Positions 33,178-42,404 are shown, counted from the stretch's first letter. The stretch: 64,000 bases of DNA from Alphaproteobacteria bacterium (GCA_022823305.1 JAJDXK010000033.1:62001-126000), one strand, 5' to 3'. Translations and numbers: made by a program. The notes: generated from the sequence alone by a model not told the origin.

Positions 33178-34038
33178 TCACCGCTCGTCGTAGCTATACC
33201 AGCCCTTGCCGGCGCTCCGCCCATTGTAGCCCGCCTTGACCATCTGCTTCAGCAGCGGGCGCGGCATGAAGCGCGGGCCGTAGGCCTCGTGCAGGATCTC
33301 CTGCACGTCGAGCGTGAGATTGTTGGTGACCGCGTCCATGAGGCGGAACGGCCCGACCGGAAGTCCCATGCCGAGCTTGCAGGCAGTGTCGATATCCTCG
33401 GGCGTCGCCACCCCTTCCTCGACGAGGCGCATCGCCTCGATCCAGAAGATGTGGATCAGCCGGTTGACCGCGAAGCCCACCACATCCTTGATCGGCACCG
33501 GGGTCTTGCCCGCCTCCTCGCAGACGGCGGTGACGGTGGCGACGGTCTCGTCCGCCGTATCCAGGCCCGGAATCACCTCGACCAGCTTCATGCGCGAGAC
33601 CGGCGAGAAGAAGTGGGTGCCGATGAAGAGGGGCCGGCGCCGCTCGCTCAGATAGGAAGCGAGCACGGTGATCGAGATGCTCGAGGTGTTGCTCGCGACA
33701 AGGCATTCCGGGGCCAGCACCTCGTCGAGCGCCCGATAGACGCCGGCCTTCACCGCCTCGTCCTCGAACACGGCCTCGATGACCATGTCGCAAGGCGCGA
33801 AGTCTTGCAGGTCGAGGGTGGAGCGCAGGTTGTCCTGCGCCCTCGCCTTGTCGTCTTCGCTGTAGAGGCCGCGGGCGATGCCCTTGTCCAGGATGCCGTC
33901 CAGCTTCGCCGCGGCCTTGTCGAGGAGCTCCCGGTCACGGTCGCTCAGCAGCACCGACTTGCCGGCCAGCGCCAACACCAGCGCGATCTCCGAGCCCATC
34001 ATGCCGGCGCCCATCACGCCGATGGTGTTCACGGTCAT
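33178..34038 (-). CDS. 3-hydroxyacyl-CoA dehydrogenase
   Basis: This 286-residue enzyme would oxidise a 3-hydroxyacyl-CoA with NAD. The Rossmann motif is IGVMGAGMMGSEIALVLALAG. Active-site elements are IEAVFED, SNTSSISIT, the catalytic His in GTHFFSPV with MKLVEVIPG, and NRLIHIFWIEAM. The C-terminal domain has GLPVGPFRLMDAVTNN. It follows the thiolase gene by 27 bp. With thiolase, ADH and SDR it forms a CoA-linked oxidation unit that probably serves the neighbouring carboxylase operon. Confidence 0.92.
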   Translation of the reverse strand: MTVNTIGVMGAGMMGSEIALVLALAGKSVLLSDRDRELLDKAAAKLDGILDKGIARGLYSEDDKARAQDNLRSTLDLQDFAPCDMVIEAVFEDEAVKAGVYRALDEVLAPECLVASNTSSISITVLASYLSERRRPLFIGTHFFSPVSRMKLVEVIPGLDTADETVATVTAVCEEAGKTPVPIKDVVGFAVNRLIHIFWIEAMRLVEEGVATPEDIDTACKLGMGLPVGPFRLMDAVTNNLTLDVQEILHEAYGPRFMPRPLLKQMVKAGYNGRSAGKGWYSYDER

Positions 34039-34065
34039 CCGTCGACCCTCCAGCTCGGCGAGGCG

Positions 34066-35247
34066 TTAGTGCACAACGCGCTCGATCAGCATGGCGAGCC
34101 CCTGGCCGGCGCCCATGCACATGCTGACGATGGCGTTCCTCTGCCCCGTCTCGGCCAGGTGCTGCATGGCGACGAGGGTCATGCGCGCGCCGGTGGCGCC
34201 GGGCGGGTGACCCAGCGAGATGCCGCCGCCATACAGGTTGCAGCGCTCGCGCGAGACGCCGAGCTGCTTCTCGGCATGCAGGTTGACGACGGCGAAGGCC
34301 TCGTTGATCTCGTAGTAGTCGACCTCGTCCACCGACATGCCCTGCTTCTCCAGAAGCGCGCCTATGGCCGGCACGGGACCGCAGCCCATGATGCGGGGCG
34401 GCACGCCGACGATGCACCAGTCGACGATGCGGGCCTGCGGCTCCAGACCGAGCGCTTCGGCGCGGGCCCGGTCCGCCACCACCACCATCGCCGCCCCGTC
34501 GGTGACGCTGCTGGAGTTGCCGGCCGTCACCATGCCGCCGTCGCGAAACACTGGTTTCATGCCGGCGAGCTTCTCCCGCTCAACCTCAGGGCGCGGGCTC
34601 TCGTCCTGGCTCATGGTACGGGTGGCCCGCCGCTCCCGGACCTCGATCGGCGCGATGTGCCGGCCGAGGAATTCGCGCGCCGCGCCTGCCCGGCGCTGGC
34701 TCTCGACGGCATAGTCGTCCATGGCCTCGCGCCGGTACTGAAAGTCCTCGGCGAGGTTTTCCGCGGTCTCGCCCATCAGCTCCAGGCTGAAGGGGTCGCG
34801 GTAGGCCCAGTCCAGCGTGTCGACCATGGTCTGCGGCCCGCGCTTGTGCCCCCAGCGCCCGGTGGTGACGGCGAAGGGCGCGCGCGAGAAATTCTCTCCG
34901 CCGCCCGCCACCGCAACCTCGCCGTGGCCCGTCATGATCTGCTGCGCCGCCGAGATGATGGCCTGGGTGCCCGAGCCGCAGGCGCGGTTCACGTTGAGCG
35001 CCGCGCTTTCCTCCGGCAGGCCGGCCTCGATCGCGATGTAGCGGGCCGCCAGATAGCCCTCCTGGTCCACGGGCAGCACGTTGCCCCAGACCAGATGATC
35101 CACGTGCGCAGCATCGAGCCCGGCCCTCTCCAGGCAGGCCTTGGTTGCGTGGATGCCGAGCGCCGCCAGCGGGATATCCTTGAGCGACTTGCCGAAGTCG
35201 CCGAAGGGCGTGCGCATGCCGCCGGCGAGAATGATCTCCCGCGTCAT
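34066..35247 (-). CDS. Acetyl-CoA acetyltransferase (thiolase)
   Basis: This 393-residue thiolase has all catalytic residues: acyl-accepting Cys in NRACGSGTQAI, NEAFAVVN, His in GGISLGHPPGATG and the second Cys in SMCMGAGQG. It would cleave a beta-ketoacyl-CoA or condense two acyl-CoAs. The ATG at 35247 gives MTREIILAGGMRTPFGDFGKSL. It is the first gene of a leftward unit with a good promoter upstream. A second thiolase lies at 36169-37338, on the other side of an oppositely oriented SDR. Confidence 0.93.
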   Translation of the reverse strand: MTREIILAGGMRTPFGDFGKSLKDIPLAALGIHATKACLERAGLDAAHVDHLVWGNVLPVDQEGYLAARYIAIEAGLPEESAALNVNRACGSGTQAIISAAQQIMTGHGEVAVAGGGENFSRAPFAVTTGRWGHKRGPQTMVDTLDWAYRDPFSLELMGETAENLAEDFQYRREAMDDYAVESQRRAGAAREFLGRHIAPIEVRERRATRTMSQDESPRPEVEREKLAGMKPVFRDGGMVTAGNSSSVTDGAAMVVVADRARAEALGLEPQARIVDWCIVGVPPRIMGCGPVPAIGALLEKQGMSVDEVDYYEINEAFAVVNLHAEKQLGVSRERCNLYGGGISLGHPPGATGARMTLVAMQHLAETGQRNAIVSMCMGAGQGLAMLIERVVH

Positions 35248-35309
35248 GGTCGGGTTCCTCTTCGTCCGCTGGGGCGGCGCAGCGCTCGTGCGATCGCCGG
35301 GAGGGCGGA

Positions 35310-35337
35310 AGTCTATCGACGGAAGGGCCGCCGTCAA
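35310..35337 (-). promoter_or_regulatory. Promoter of the thiolase-HAD-ADH-SDR unit
   Basis: Read on the minus strand, TTGACG (35337-35332) and TAGACT (35315-35310) are 16 bp apart, 63 bp upstream of the thiolase ATG. Confidence 0.5.
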
Positions 35338-35418
35338 GGAACGCGGCCGACAGTGTCGCGTGCTAGCATCGAGCACTCATGGACGGCTTGTCCGAATGCG
35401 CAGCGTAGCGGGGGCGTC

Positions 35419-36159
35419 ATGTCGATCCTGATTACCGGCGGGACCAAGGGCATCGGGCGCGCCATCGCGCTCGCCTTCGCGGAGCCCGGCGTGGACGTGT
35501 TTCTCAACCATGCGGGCGACGACGCGGCGGCGCGCGAGGCGCGTTCCCTGGTCGAGGCGACGGGCGCGCGCTGTCATGTGATCAAGCAGGATGTCGGCAC
35601 GCCGGAGGGCGCCCGCGCGGTGCTCGACCGGGTTGCGGCGACGGTCGATACCCTCGACCAGCTGGTGCACTGCGCCGTCCGCGCGATCCCCAAGCGCGCG
35701 CTCGACTGCGATGCGCACGACTTCGCCGCTGCGGTCAACCTCAACGGCACGGCGCTGCTCTACCTCGTGCAGGCGGCCGATCCGATGCTCGTTCGCGGCA
35801 GCACGGTATTCTTCCTCACCAGCCGGGGCGGGCGCACCGTCGTGCCCAACTACGCCGCCATCGGTGTCGCCAAGGCGCTCGCGGAGTCTCTGGTGCGCTA
35901 TCTCGCGAGCGAACTCGCGCCGCGCGGCGTGCGCGTCAACAGCGTCGCCCCCGGTGTGGTGCACACCGATGCGGTCAGGACGCTCTTCGGCGACCAGGCG
36001 GACGAGGTCGTGAAACATGCCGCAGACAGCAATCCCAGCGGCCGCGGCGTGCAGGACGAAGACTACACCAGCGTGATCCGCTTCCTCGCGAGCCCCGAGG
36101 CCGCATTCGTCCAGGGTCAGACGATCTTCGTCAACGGCGGGCACTACATGGCGGCGTGA
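35419..36159 (+). CDS. SDR with enoyl-reductase-like Y-x6-K active site
   Basis: This 246-residue SDR starts MSILITGGTKGIGRAIALAF. Instead of the usual YxxxK it has Tyr-x6-Lys (Y in VVPNYAAIGVAKALAESLV), the spacing of FabI/FabL-type enoyl-ACP reductases. SVAPGVVHTDAVRTLFG and FVQGQTIFVNGGHYM complete the fold. It could reduce an enoyl thioester. It is the only rightward gene between two leftward units and is flanked by thiolases, ending 9 bp from the convergent thiolase gene. Confidence 0.82.
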   Translation: MSILITGGTKGIGRAIALAFAEPGVDVFLNHAGDDAAAREARSLVEATGARCHVIKQDVGTPEGARAVLDRVAATVDTLDQLVHCAVRAIPKRALDCDAHDFAAAVNLNGTALLYLVQAADPMLVRGSTVFFLTSRGGRTVVPNYAAIGVAKALAESLVRYLASELAPRGVRVNSVAPGVVHTDAVRTLFGDQADEVVKHAADSNPSGRGVQDEDYTSVIRFLASPEAAFVQGQTIFVNGGHYMAA

Positions 36160-36168
36160 GCCGCGCTC

Positions 36169-37338
36169 TCAGGCAAGCCGCTCGATCAGCGTCGCGTTGG
36201 CCATGCCGCCGCTCTCGCACATGGTCTGAAGGCCGAGGCGGCCGCCGCTTTCCTCCAGGCTTGCGATCAGGCTCGCCGTGAGCCGGCCGCCCGAGGCGCC
36301 CACGGGATGGCCGAAGGCGATGGCGCCTCCGTTGACGTTGACGCGGTCGAGGTCCGCCCCCAGCGTCTCCGCCCACGCTAGCACCACGGAGGCGAAGGCC
36401 TCGTTCACCTCGAAGCGGTCGATCTCGCCAAGGGACCGGCCGCTCCGCGCCAGCAGCTTTTCCGTCGCCGGGACGATCCCCGTCAGCATGAGCACGGGAT
36501 CGTCGCCGCAGACTGAAAAGTGGGTGATGGCGGCGCGCGGCGCGAGGTCCAGCCGCTCCGCCGTCGCCTCCGATGCGATCAGCATGGCCGACGCGCCGTC
36601 GGAGACCTGGCTCGAATTCCCCGCCGTCACCACCCAGCCGATTTCGGGGAAGCGCCCGGCCATCCCGGCATCCACGAACGCGGGCTCCAGCGCGGCGAGC
36701 TTCTCCGCGCTCGTGTTGCGGCGGATGCCCTCGTCGTTGGCAACGCCGTCGATGGGCAGGATGTCGCGCGCGAGGAGATCCCGTTCCTCCGCCGCCGCTG
36801 CGCGGCGATGCGAGCGCAGCGCATAGGCGTCGAGGTCGGTGCGCGCCAGCCCCCAGCGGGCGGCGATCAGCTCGGCGGAGATGCCCTGGTGCACCAGGCC
36901 CTCCGCATAACGCCCGCGCAGCATCGGCCCCAGATGGTCCTTGCCGCGCCGGTTGCTGCCCATCGGCACGCGGCTCATCATCTCGACCCCGCAGGCGATG
37001 ACGAGGTCGTAGGCGCCCGCCATCACGCCCTGCGCCCCGAAATCCATCGCCTGCTGCGCGGACCCGCACTTGCGGTCGATGGTGACGGCGGGCACGGTCT
37101 CGGGGAAGCCCGCGGCGAGCCAGGCTTGGCGGCCGATATTCGCCGCCTGCTCGCCGACCTGTATGACGCAGCCCGCGATCACGTCGTCCACCGCGCCGGG
37201 GTCGACGCCGGTGCGCGCGACCAGCCCCTTGAGCGTGTGGGCAAGCAGGTCGACCGGGTGAACCCCGCTCAGCGCGCCTCCCTCCCGCCCCTTGGCGAAG
37301 GGCGTGCGGACGACGTCGACGATGAGGGCGCGGGGCAT
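36169..37338 (-). CDS. Acetyl-CoA acyltransferase (thiolase)
   Basis: This 389-residue thiolase has Cys in TIDRKCGSAQQAMDFG, NEAFASVV, His in GGAIAFGHPVGASG and the second Cys in LQTMCESGGMANA. MPRALIVDVVRTPFAKGREGGALSGVHPVDLLA is typical of FadA/PcaF-like enzymes. It sits 7 bp downstream of the carboxyltransferase gene and so ends the nine-gene leftward operon. It may cleave the carboxylated, CoA-activated product. It shares the family, but not close sequence, with the thiolase at 34066-35247. Confidence 0.92.
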   Translation of the reverse strand: MPRALIVDVVRTPFAKGREGGALSGVHPVDLLAHTLKGLVARTGVDPGAVDDVIAGCVIQVGEQAANIGRQAWLAAGFPETVPAVTIDRKCGSAQQAMDFGAQGVMAGAYDLVIACGVEMMSRVPMGSNRRGKDHLGPMLRGRYAEGLVHQGISAELIAARWGLARTDLDAYALRSHRRAAAAEERDLLARDILPIDGVANDEGIRRNTSAEKLAALEPAFVDAGMAGRFPEIGWVVTAGNSSQVSDGASAMLIASEATAERLDLAPRAAITHFSVCGDDPVLMLTGIVPATEKLLARSGRSLGEIDRFEVNEAFASVVLAWAETLGADLDRVNVNGGAIAFGHPVGASGGRLTASLIASLEESGGRLGLQTMCESGGMANATLIERLA

Positions 37339-37345
37339 TCCGACC

Positions 37346-38806
37346 CTAGCCGGGACGGCGCAGCGAGAGCGAGAGGTTCGCGCTCTGCACTTCCACGTAC
37401 TTGGAGGTCGAGAGCGCCATGAGCCTGCGCACCTGCTCCAGCTCAGGTGTGGACAGCAGCGGGAAATCGCGCTTCACCGGACCGGCCGCCCGCATCCTGT
37501 CGAGGTCCGCCGCCGGCACCAGCGCGCGCAGGATCAGCTCGTCGTCGTCGCGGGTGTCGTGGCGCTTGCGCAGCTCTTCGATGGTGGGCTGCTCCGGCGG
37601 CTCGGCCAGCACCTCCCTGGCCCGGGGCGCGGCCATGATCCTGTCCAGCACGTCTTCGTCGATGGGCGCCACCGGCTCGCCGTAGTGCCCGCCGGCATAC
37701 TGGATCACCTCGTCCGGGATCACCGAGTAGCGCTCGCCGGTGACGACGTTGAGCACCGCCAGCGTGCCGACGAGCTGGGAGAAGGGCGTCGCCATGCCGG
37801 GATAGCCGAGCTCGCGGCGCACGCGGCCGGTCTCTTCCAGCACGTCGTCGAGCCGGTCCGCCATCTCGTGCTGGACGAGCTGCGCCTTGAGCGTTCCCAT
37901 CATGCCGCCCGGTATCTGATGGCGCACGGAGAAGAGGTCGTATTCCTGCGGCACGCCTGTGGGGAAGCCGGCCGCCGCGGCCACGCTCTCGAAGTGCTCC
38001 GCGATCTGCGGCAGCAGCGAGCGGTCGATGTTGTGAGTGTGGCCCAGGTGCTCGACGTTCCGCGTCATCACCTCGACCGAGGGGACCGAGGGGCCGTTCG
38101 CCATCGGCCCGCAGGCCGTGTGCAGAATCCGGATGCCGAGCTCGATCGCCTCGACGTAGGCGCGGCCGGAGGCGCCGAGCAGGTTGTTCGAGTGGAACTC
38201 GATGGGCTTTCCGCGCGCCTTCGCCATGATGGCCGGCACCAGCGTGCGCATGCGGTCGGGCTCCAGCACCCCGCCGGTGTCGTAGAGCAGGAGCGTGTCG
38301 ATATCCGGCGAGGCCGAGAGCCTGTCCGCCTTGTCGGCGTAGTAGTCGTCGGTGTGCACCGGGCTCAGCGTGAACATGATGGCGCCCGCCACCTCCGCGT
38401 CGAACTCCTTGGCCACCCTGGCGAGACGGTGCGTCTTGTCGATGTTGAAGAGCACGTCGTAGATCCAGAAGCTGCGGCAGCCGTGCACGCAGAGCTGCCG
38501 CATCCAGAGGTCCATCAGAGCATCGGGCGTGACACCGAAGGTGACGCTCGCGTTGCTGCGCATGCCGCCCCGGATGGTGCTGTCGGGCATGGCCGCGACC
38601 AGGAGGTCGAGCCCCTCCCACGGGTTCTCGCGGCAGTGGCGGATCAGCACCTCGAAGAGGCTGGAGCCGGTGAGGTCCACGACGCGGTAGCCGACCCGGT
38701 CGATCACCGGGGCGATGGGGAGCGCCATGCCCGCCTGCATGCGCATGCCCCACAGGCTCTGCTGGCCGTCCCGCATGGTTTCGTCGAGGAATTCGATGTG
38801 CGCCAT
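37346..38806 (-). CDS. Biotin-dependent carboxyltransferase subunit (HMGL-like, PycB/OadA type), altered metal site
   Basis: The 486-residue protein is a TIM-barrel carboxyltransferase related to pyruvate carboxylase B, oxaloacetate decarboxylase alpha and transcarboxylase 5S. It begins EFLDETMRDGQQSLWGMRM, and a C-terminal PYC_OADA-like domain (about 310-470) is present. Two expected metal-site residues differ. The Lys of the usual KDMAG motif is Tyr175 (LLLYDTGGVLEP), and the HxH pair reads HSN (H205, N207). The Asp near the start is kept. No biotinyl domain is fused; the BCCP is a separate gene. It lies 16 bp after the biotin carboxylase. The acceptor substrate is unlikely to be plain pyruvate. 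Confidence 0.83.
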   Translation of the reverse strand: MAHIEFLDETMRDGQQSLWGMRMQAGMALPIAPVIDRVGYRVVDLTGSSLFEVLIRHCRENPWEGLDLLVAAMPDSTIRGGMRSNASVTFGVTPDALMDLWMRQLCVHGCRSFWIYDVLFNIDKTHRLARVAKEFDAEVAGAIMFTLSPVHTDDYYADKADRLSASPDIDTLLLYDTGGVLEPDRMRTLVPAIMAKARGKPIEFHSNNLLGASGRAYVEAIELGIRILHTACGPMANGPSVPSVEVMTRNVEHLGHTHNIDRSLLPQIAEHFESVAAAAGFPTGVPQEYDLFSVRHQIPGGMMGTLKAQLVQHEMADRLDDVLEETGRVRRELGYPGMATPFSQLVGTLAVLNVVTGERYSVIPDEVIQYAGGHYGEPVAPIDEDVLDRIMAAPRAREVLAEPPEQPTIEELRKRHDTRDDDELILRALVPAADLDRMRAAGPVKRDFPLLSTPELEQVRRLMALSTSKYVEVQSANLSLSLRRPG

Positions 38807-38822
38807 CGCCGCTCTCCCGGGC

Positions 38823-40181
38823 CTAATGCACCAGCGAGGGCATGAAGACGTCCTCCAGCCACCGCGTGTTGAGCCGGTTGGCCGCGAAGTCGGGGTGCCG
38901 CACCAGCCGCTCCTGGAAGGCCAGGTTCGTCGCGATCCCGTCGATTCGGAATTCGGCCAGCGCGCTCCCCATGCGCTCCACGGCCTCGGTGCGGCTCCCG
39001 GCCCGCACGATCAGCTTGGCGATCATGCTGTCGTAGAACGGGGGCACGAACGCGCCGGCGCGGCAATGGCTGTCGATGCGGATGCCCCGGCCCGCCGGTG
39101 GGCACCAGGCGTCGATCAGGCCGGGCGAGGGCGCGAAGCCCCGCTCCGGCGCCTCGGCGTTGATCCGGCACTCGATGGCGTGCCCGGCGAGCGCGATATC
39201 CTCCTGCGTCACGCTGAGGCCGCCGCCCTGCGCGATGCGCAGCTGCTCCTCGATCAGGTCGACGCCCGTCACCTCCTCCGTCACCGGATGCTCCACCTGG
39301 ATGCGCACGTTGGCCTCGATGAAGTAGGCCTCCTCCCGCGCAACATCGTAGAGGAACTCGACCGTGCCGGCGCTGCGGTAGTCGAGGTGCCGGGCGAGGC
39401 GGCAGGCGGCATCGTGAATCGACGAGCGCGCCCGGGGCGGCAGCGCCGCCGCCGGCGCCTCCTCCACGACCTTCTGGAAGCGCCGCTGCACGGAACAATC
39501 CCGCTCGCCGTAGTGGACCACCTCGCCCGCGCCGTCGCCCATGATCTGGACTTCGACGTGGCGCGCGTCCTCGACGAAGCGCTCGGCGAAGAGAGCGCCG
39601 TCGCCGAAGGCCGCCCGCGCCTCCTCCGACGCCCGCTCGAAGCCCTCCTCGATGTCCACCTCCGCGCGCGCGACGAACATGCCGCGCCCGCCGCCGCCGG
39701 CGCTCGCCTTGATCAGCACGGGATATCCGGCCGAGCCTGCGAAAGTCAGGGCCTCGGCCGCCGAGCGGATCTCGCCCGAGCCGGGGACGATGGCCACGCC
39801 CGCCTCGCCCGCGACGGCGCGGGCGGCGAGCTTGTCGCCGAGCCGCTCGATGGTCTCGGCCCTGGGCCCCACGAACGCAATCCCCTCCCGCTCGCACAGC
39901 CTCGCCAGGACCGGGGATTCGGAGAGGAAGCCGTAGCCCGGGTGCAGTGCGTCGCACCCGGTGGCCTTCGCCGCATGCACCACCAGGTTCGTGTCGAGAT
40001 AGCTGTCGCGGGCCGGCGCCGGCCCCAGCACGACCGCGCGGTCCGCAAGCGCGGCGGCGAGGCTCTCGCGGTCCGCGTCGGAGACGCCGACGACGGACTC
40101 GAGGCCGCGCGCGCGGCAGGCGCGGACGACGCGCACGGCGATCTCGCCCCGGTTGGCGACGAAGACGCGCGAGAGCGCCAT
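38823..40181 (-). CDS. accC: Biotin carboxylase
   Basis: This 452-residue enzyme carboxylates biotin on BCCP using ATP and bicarbonate. The three domains are complete: FVANRGEIAVRVVRACRARG at the start, ATP-grasp with KASAGGGGRGM, RDCSVQRRFQKVVEEAPA and EANVRIQVEHPVTEEVTGVDL, then the C-terminal AFVPPFYDSMIAKLIVRAGSR. The ATG at 40181 overlaps the BCCP stop by one base; in-frame residues further upstream belong to other genes' shadows. Because it is linked to a divergent carboxyltransferase, it probably serves a dedicated carboxylase rather than acetyl-CoA carboxylase. Confidence 0.93.
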   Translation of the reverse strand: MALSRVFVANRGEIAVRVVRACRARGLESVVGVSDADRESLAAALADRAVVLGPAPARDSYLDTNLVVHAAKATGCDALHPGYGFLSESPVLARLCEREGIAFVGPRAETIERLGDKLAARAVAGEAGVAIVPGSGEIRSAAEALTFAGSAGYPVLIKASAGGGGRGMFVARAEVDIEEGFERASEEARAAFGDGALFAERFVEDARHVEVQIMGDGAGEVVHYGERDCSVQRRFQKVVEEAPAAALPPRARSSIHDAACRLARHLDYRSAGTVEFLYDVAREEAYFIEANVRIQVEHPVTEEVTGVDLIEEQLRIAQGGGLSVTQEDIALAGHAIECRINAEAPERGFAPSPGLIDAWCPPAGRGIRIDSHCRAGAFVPPFYDSMIAKLIVRAGSRTEAVERMGSALAEFRIDGIATNLAFQERLVRHPDFAANRLNTRWLEDVFMPSLVH

Positions 40182-40645
40182 CACGCCGTCTCGGCCGCCC
40201 GCGCCTCCGGCTCGACCAGGAAAAGGGGCGCGCCGAACTCCACCATCTCGCCGTCTTCGACGCAGGCCTTGGCAATCCGGCCGCTGAGGCCGGCGTGGAC
40301 CGGCGTGAACAGCTTCATCACCTCGATCAGGCACACCTCGGTGGTCTCGCTGACACTCTGGCCGACCTCCACATAGGGCGGGGTTCCCGGCTTGGGCGCG
40401 CGGTAGAAGGTGCCGAGGTTGGGCGCCGTGATCGGCACCAACCCGTCCACCGCTTCCGGCGCCGGTGCCGGCGGGTCTTCGGTCGCCGAGGCTGCCGCAA
40501 CCGCCGCTTCCGATCCGGCCGCCGCCGCATCCGCATCCTTGGAGAGCACCAGCTTCAAGCCGTCGGTCTCGAGCCTGAGCTCGTGCCAGTCCGACCGCTC
40601 GAAGAGGCGGATCAGCGCCTCGACCTCCTTGCGCTCGATGCTCAT
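40181..40645 (-). CDS. accB: Biotin carboxyl carrier protein
   Basis: This 154-residue protein has an N-terminal AccB-like segment (MSIERKEVEALIRLFERSDWHELRLETDGLKLVLSK), an Ala/Pro-rich linker (about 37-70) and a C-terminal biotinyl domain with PNLGTFYRAPKPGTPPYVEVGQ and biotin-accepting Lys111 in EVMKLFTPV (MKL instead of the usual MKM). It overlaps the PPDK-like gene by 4 bp (ATGA) and the biotin carboxylase by 1 bp. Such tight coupling suggests the three products act together. Confidence 0.92.
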   Translation of the reverse strand: MSIERKEVEALIRLFERSDWHELRLETDGLKLVLSKDADAAAAGSEAAVAAASATEDPPAPAPEAVDGLVPITAPNLGTFYRAPKPGTPPYVEVGQSVSETTEVCLIEVMKLFTPVHAGLSGRIAKACVEDGEMVEFGAPLFLVEPEARAAETA

Positions 40646-42402
40646 TCGGCTGCCTCCGCCCGCGCGGCGGCGCAGGCCGCGAGCAGCGCCGGCAGGGCAT
40701 GGCGGACGACGATGAAGTCGAGACCGGCGGCAACGGCGACAGCCACACCTGCATCGCTGGCGAGCGCACCGCCGCCGGCACCCGATACCCCCTGCAACAG
40801 CTCCGGCAACTTCTCGGGATCTTCGCCGCCGGGCAGCCGGTCGAGATCGAGCGCGTCGCCGGGCGCCGTCTCGTCCGCGCGGTAGACCGCGAGCGGCGCG
40901 GCCGCGCGGGCCCAGCCCGCAATCCGGCACAGGTGCGGATCGTCCGTCTCCGCGGGGGCGCTCACCGGCAATGCGCCGTCGAACACCCGTCCCGCCTTGC
41001 CGTCCACCGTTACCTCCCTGCCTGCGAGGGCGGCACCCACGCCCGCGCCGCAGCCGACGACGCAGGGGACGCCGAGGGAGCGGCTTACCACGGCGGCATG
41101 GGAGGTCGCACCCCCGGTCTCCGTCACGACGGCGCGGGCAGCGACCATGCCGTGCACGTCGTCCGGGCTGGTGGTCGGGCGGACCAGCACCACGTCGTCG
41201 CCGGCGCCGCCGCGGGCCTCGGCCGTGTCGGCGTCCAGTACGACCGTGCCGATGCCGACGCCCGGGCTCGCACCCTCCCCCTCGACGAGAAGGGGAGCAC
41301 TCTCGGCGGCGCCTTCGGACAGGCGCGGCATGAGCAGCATGCGCACCTGGTCCGCGCCGACGCGGGCCAGCGCTTCGTCGGTAGAGATCGTTCCCTCGTT
41401 CACCAGATCGACCGCGATGCGAACCGCCGCGGCGGGGGCCCGCGCGGCGGTACGGGTCTGCAACAGATAGAGCGTTCCCTCTTGTACCGAGAACTCGACG
41501 TCCTGAACATCCCGGTTCAGCGCTTCCAGCCGGCGCGCGGCCTCAATCAGGGCGGCGTGCGCCTCCGGCAGGGGCGACGCCAGCGCATCCAGCCCCTGCG
41601 GCGTCCGCCGGCCGGAGACCACGTCCTCACCCTGCGCACGGGCCAGATACTCGCCGTAAGGCTCAGCCGCGCCGGTGAGCGGGTTGCGGGTGAAGAGGAC
41701 GCCGGTCCCGCTTCTCTCGCCGAGGTTGCCGAACACCATGGCCTGAACCGTGACGGCCGTGCCCGCGTCGTCCGGGAGCCCGTGGTGCCTGCGATAGCGC
41801 CGCGCGCGCCGGCCGTTCCACGAGTCGAAGACCGCACGAACGGCGCCGAGAAGCTGTTCGGCCGGCGTCTCCGGCACGCAGCCCGTAGCCCCCGCCTCGG
41901 CGACGGCCGCGCGCCATTCCTCGACGCTGCCCTCGGGCTGAAGCCGCTCGATGCCGGCCTTGAGCACGATCCGCGCGTACATCTCGTGGAAGCGCCGGCG
42001 CGTGTCGCGGGCGAAGGCGGCGTCGCCGCTTTCGACCGCGAGCGCCGCCTCGATCTCCTCGTCGATGCCGAGGTTGAGCACCGTGTCCAGCATGCCCGGC
42101 ATGCTGACCGCTGCGCCGGAGCGTATGGAGAGTAGCAGCGGCTTCTCGGCTGCACCGAAGCGGCGCCCGGTTTCCGCCTCCAGAATGGCGATGCCGGCGT
42201 AAAGCTCGTCGAGGAGCCCGTCCGGCAGCGCGCCTTGCGCGAGATAGGCGCGGCAGGCCTCGGTCGTCACCACGAAGGCGGGCGGCACCGGCAGGCCCGC
42301 GTGGCGCATCGTGGCGATTCCCCACGCCTTGCCCCCGACAAGCACGCGGTCGGGCAGTGCGGCGCCGTCCAGAGAGAGGACCCAGCGGCCGATGGCGCCC
42401 AT
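40642..42402 (-). CDS. PPDK/PEP-synthase-like protein lacking the PEP-binding barrel
   Basis: The 586-residue protein resembles pyruvate phosphate dikinase only in its first two modules. The ATP-grasp domain covers about 15-320, with LSIRSGAAVSMPGMLDTVLNLGI, GTAVTVQAMVFGN, GTGVLFTRNPLTG and EFSVQEGTLYLLQTRTA. The swivelling His domain covers about 370-478, with TETGGATSHAAVVSRSLG and phospho-acceptor His435. The PEP/pyruvate TIM barrel of true PPDK (about 874 residues) is missing, replaced by a short Ala-rich tail of about 105 residues. It could pass phosphate from ATP to another acceptor, as phenylphosphate synthase does. It is coupled to the BCCP gene. Confidence 0.82.
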   Translation of the reverse strand: MGAIGRWVLSLDGAALPDRVLVGGKAWGIATMRHAGLPVPPAFVVTTEACRAYLAQGALPDGLLDELYAGIAILEAETGRRFGAAEKPLLLSIRSGAAVSMPGMLDTVLNLGIDEEIEAALAVESGDAAFARDTRRRFHEMYARIVLKAGIERLQPEGSVEEWRAAVAEAGATGCVPETPAEQLLGAVRAVFDSWNGRRARRYRRHHGLPDDAGTAVTVQAMVFGNLGERSGTGVLFTRNPLTGAAEPYGEYLARAQGEDVVSGRRTPQGLDALASPLPEAHAALIEAARRLEALNRDVQDVEFSVQEGTLYLLQTRTAARAPAAAVRIAVDLVNEGTISTDEALARVGADQVRMLLMPRLSEGAAESAPLLVEGEGASPGVGIGTVVLDADTAEARGGAGDDVVLVRPTTSPDDVHGMVAARAVVTETGGATSHAAVVSRSLGVPCVVGCGAGVGAALAGREVTVDGKAGRVFDGALPVSAPAETDDPHLCRIAGWARAAAPLAVYRADETAPGDALDLDRLPGGEDPEKLPELLQGVSGAGGGALASDAGVAVAVAAGLDFIVVRHALPALLAACAAARAEAAE

Positions 42403-42404
42403 GC

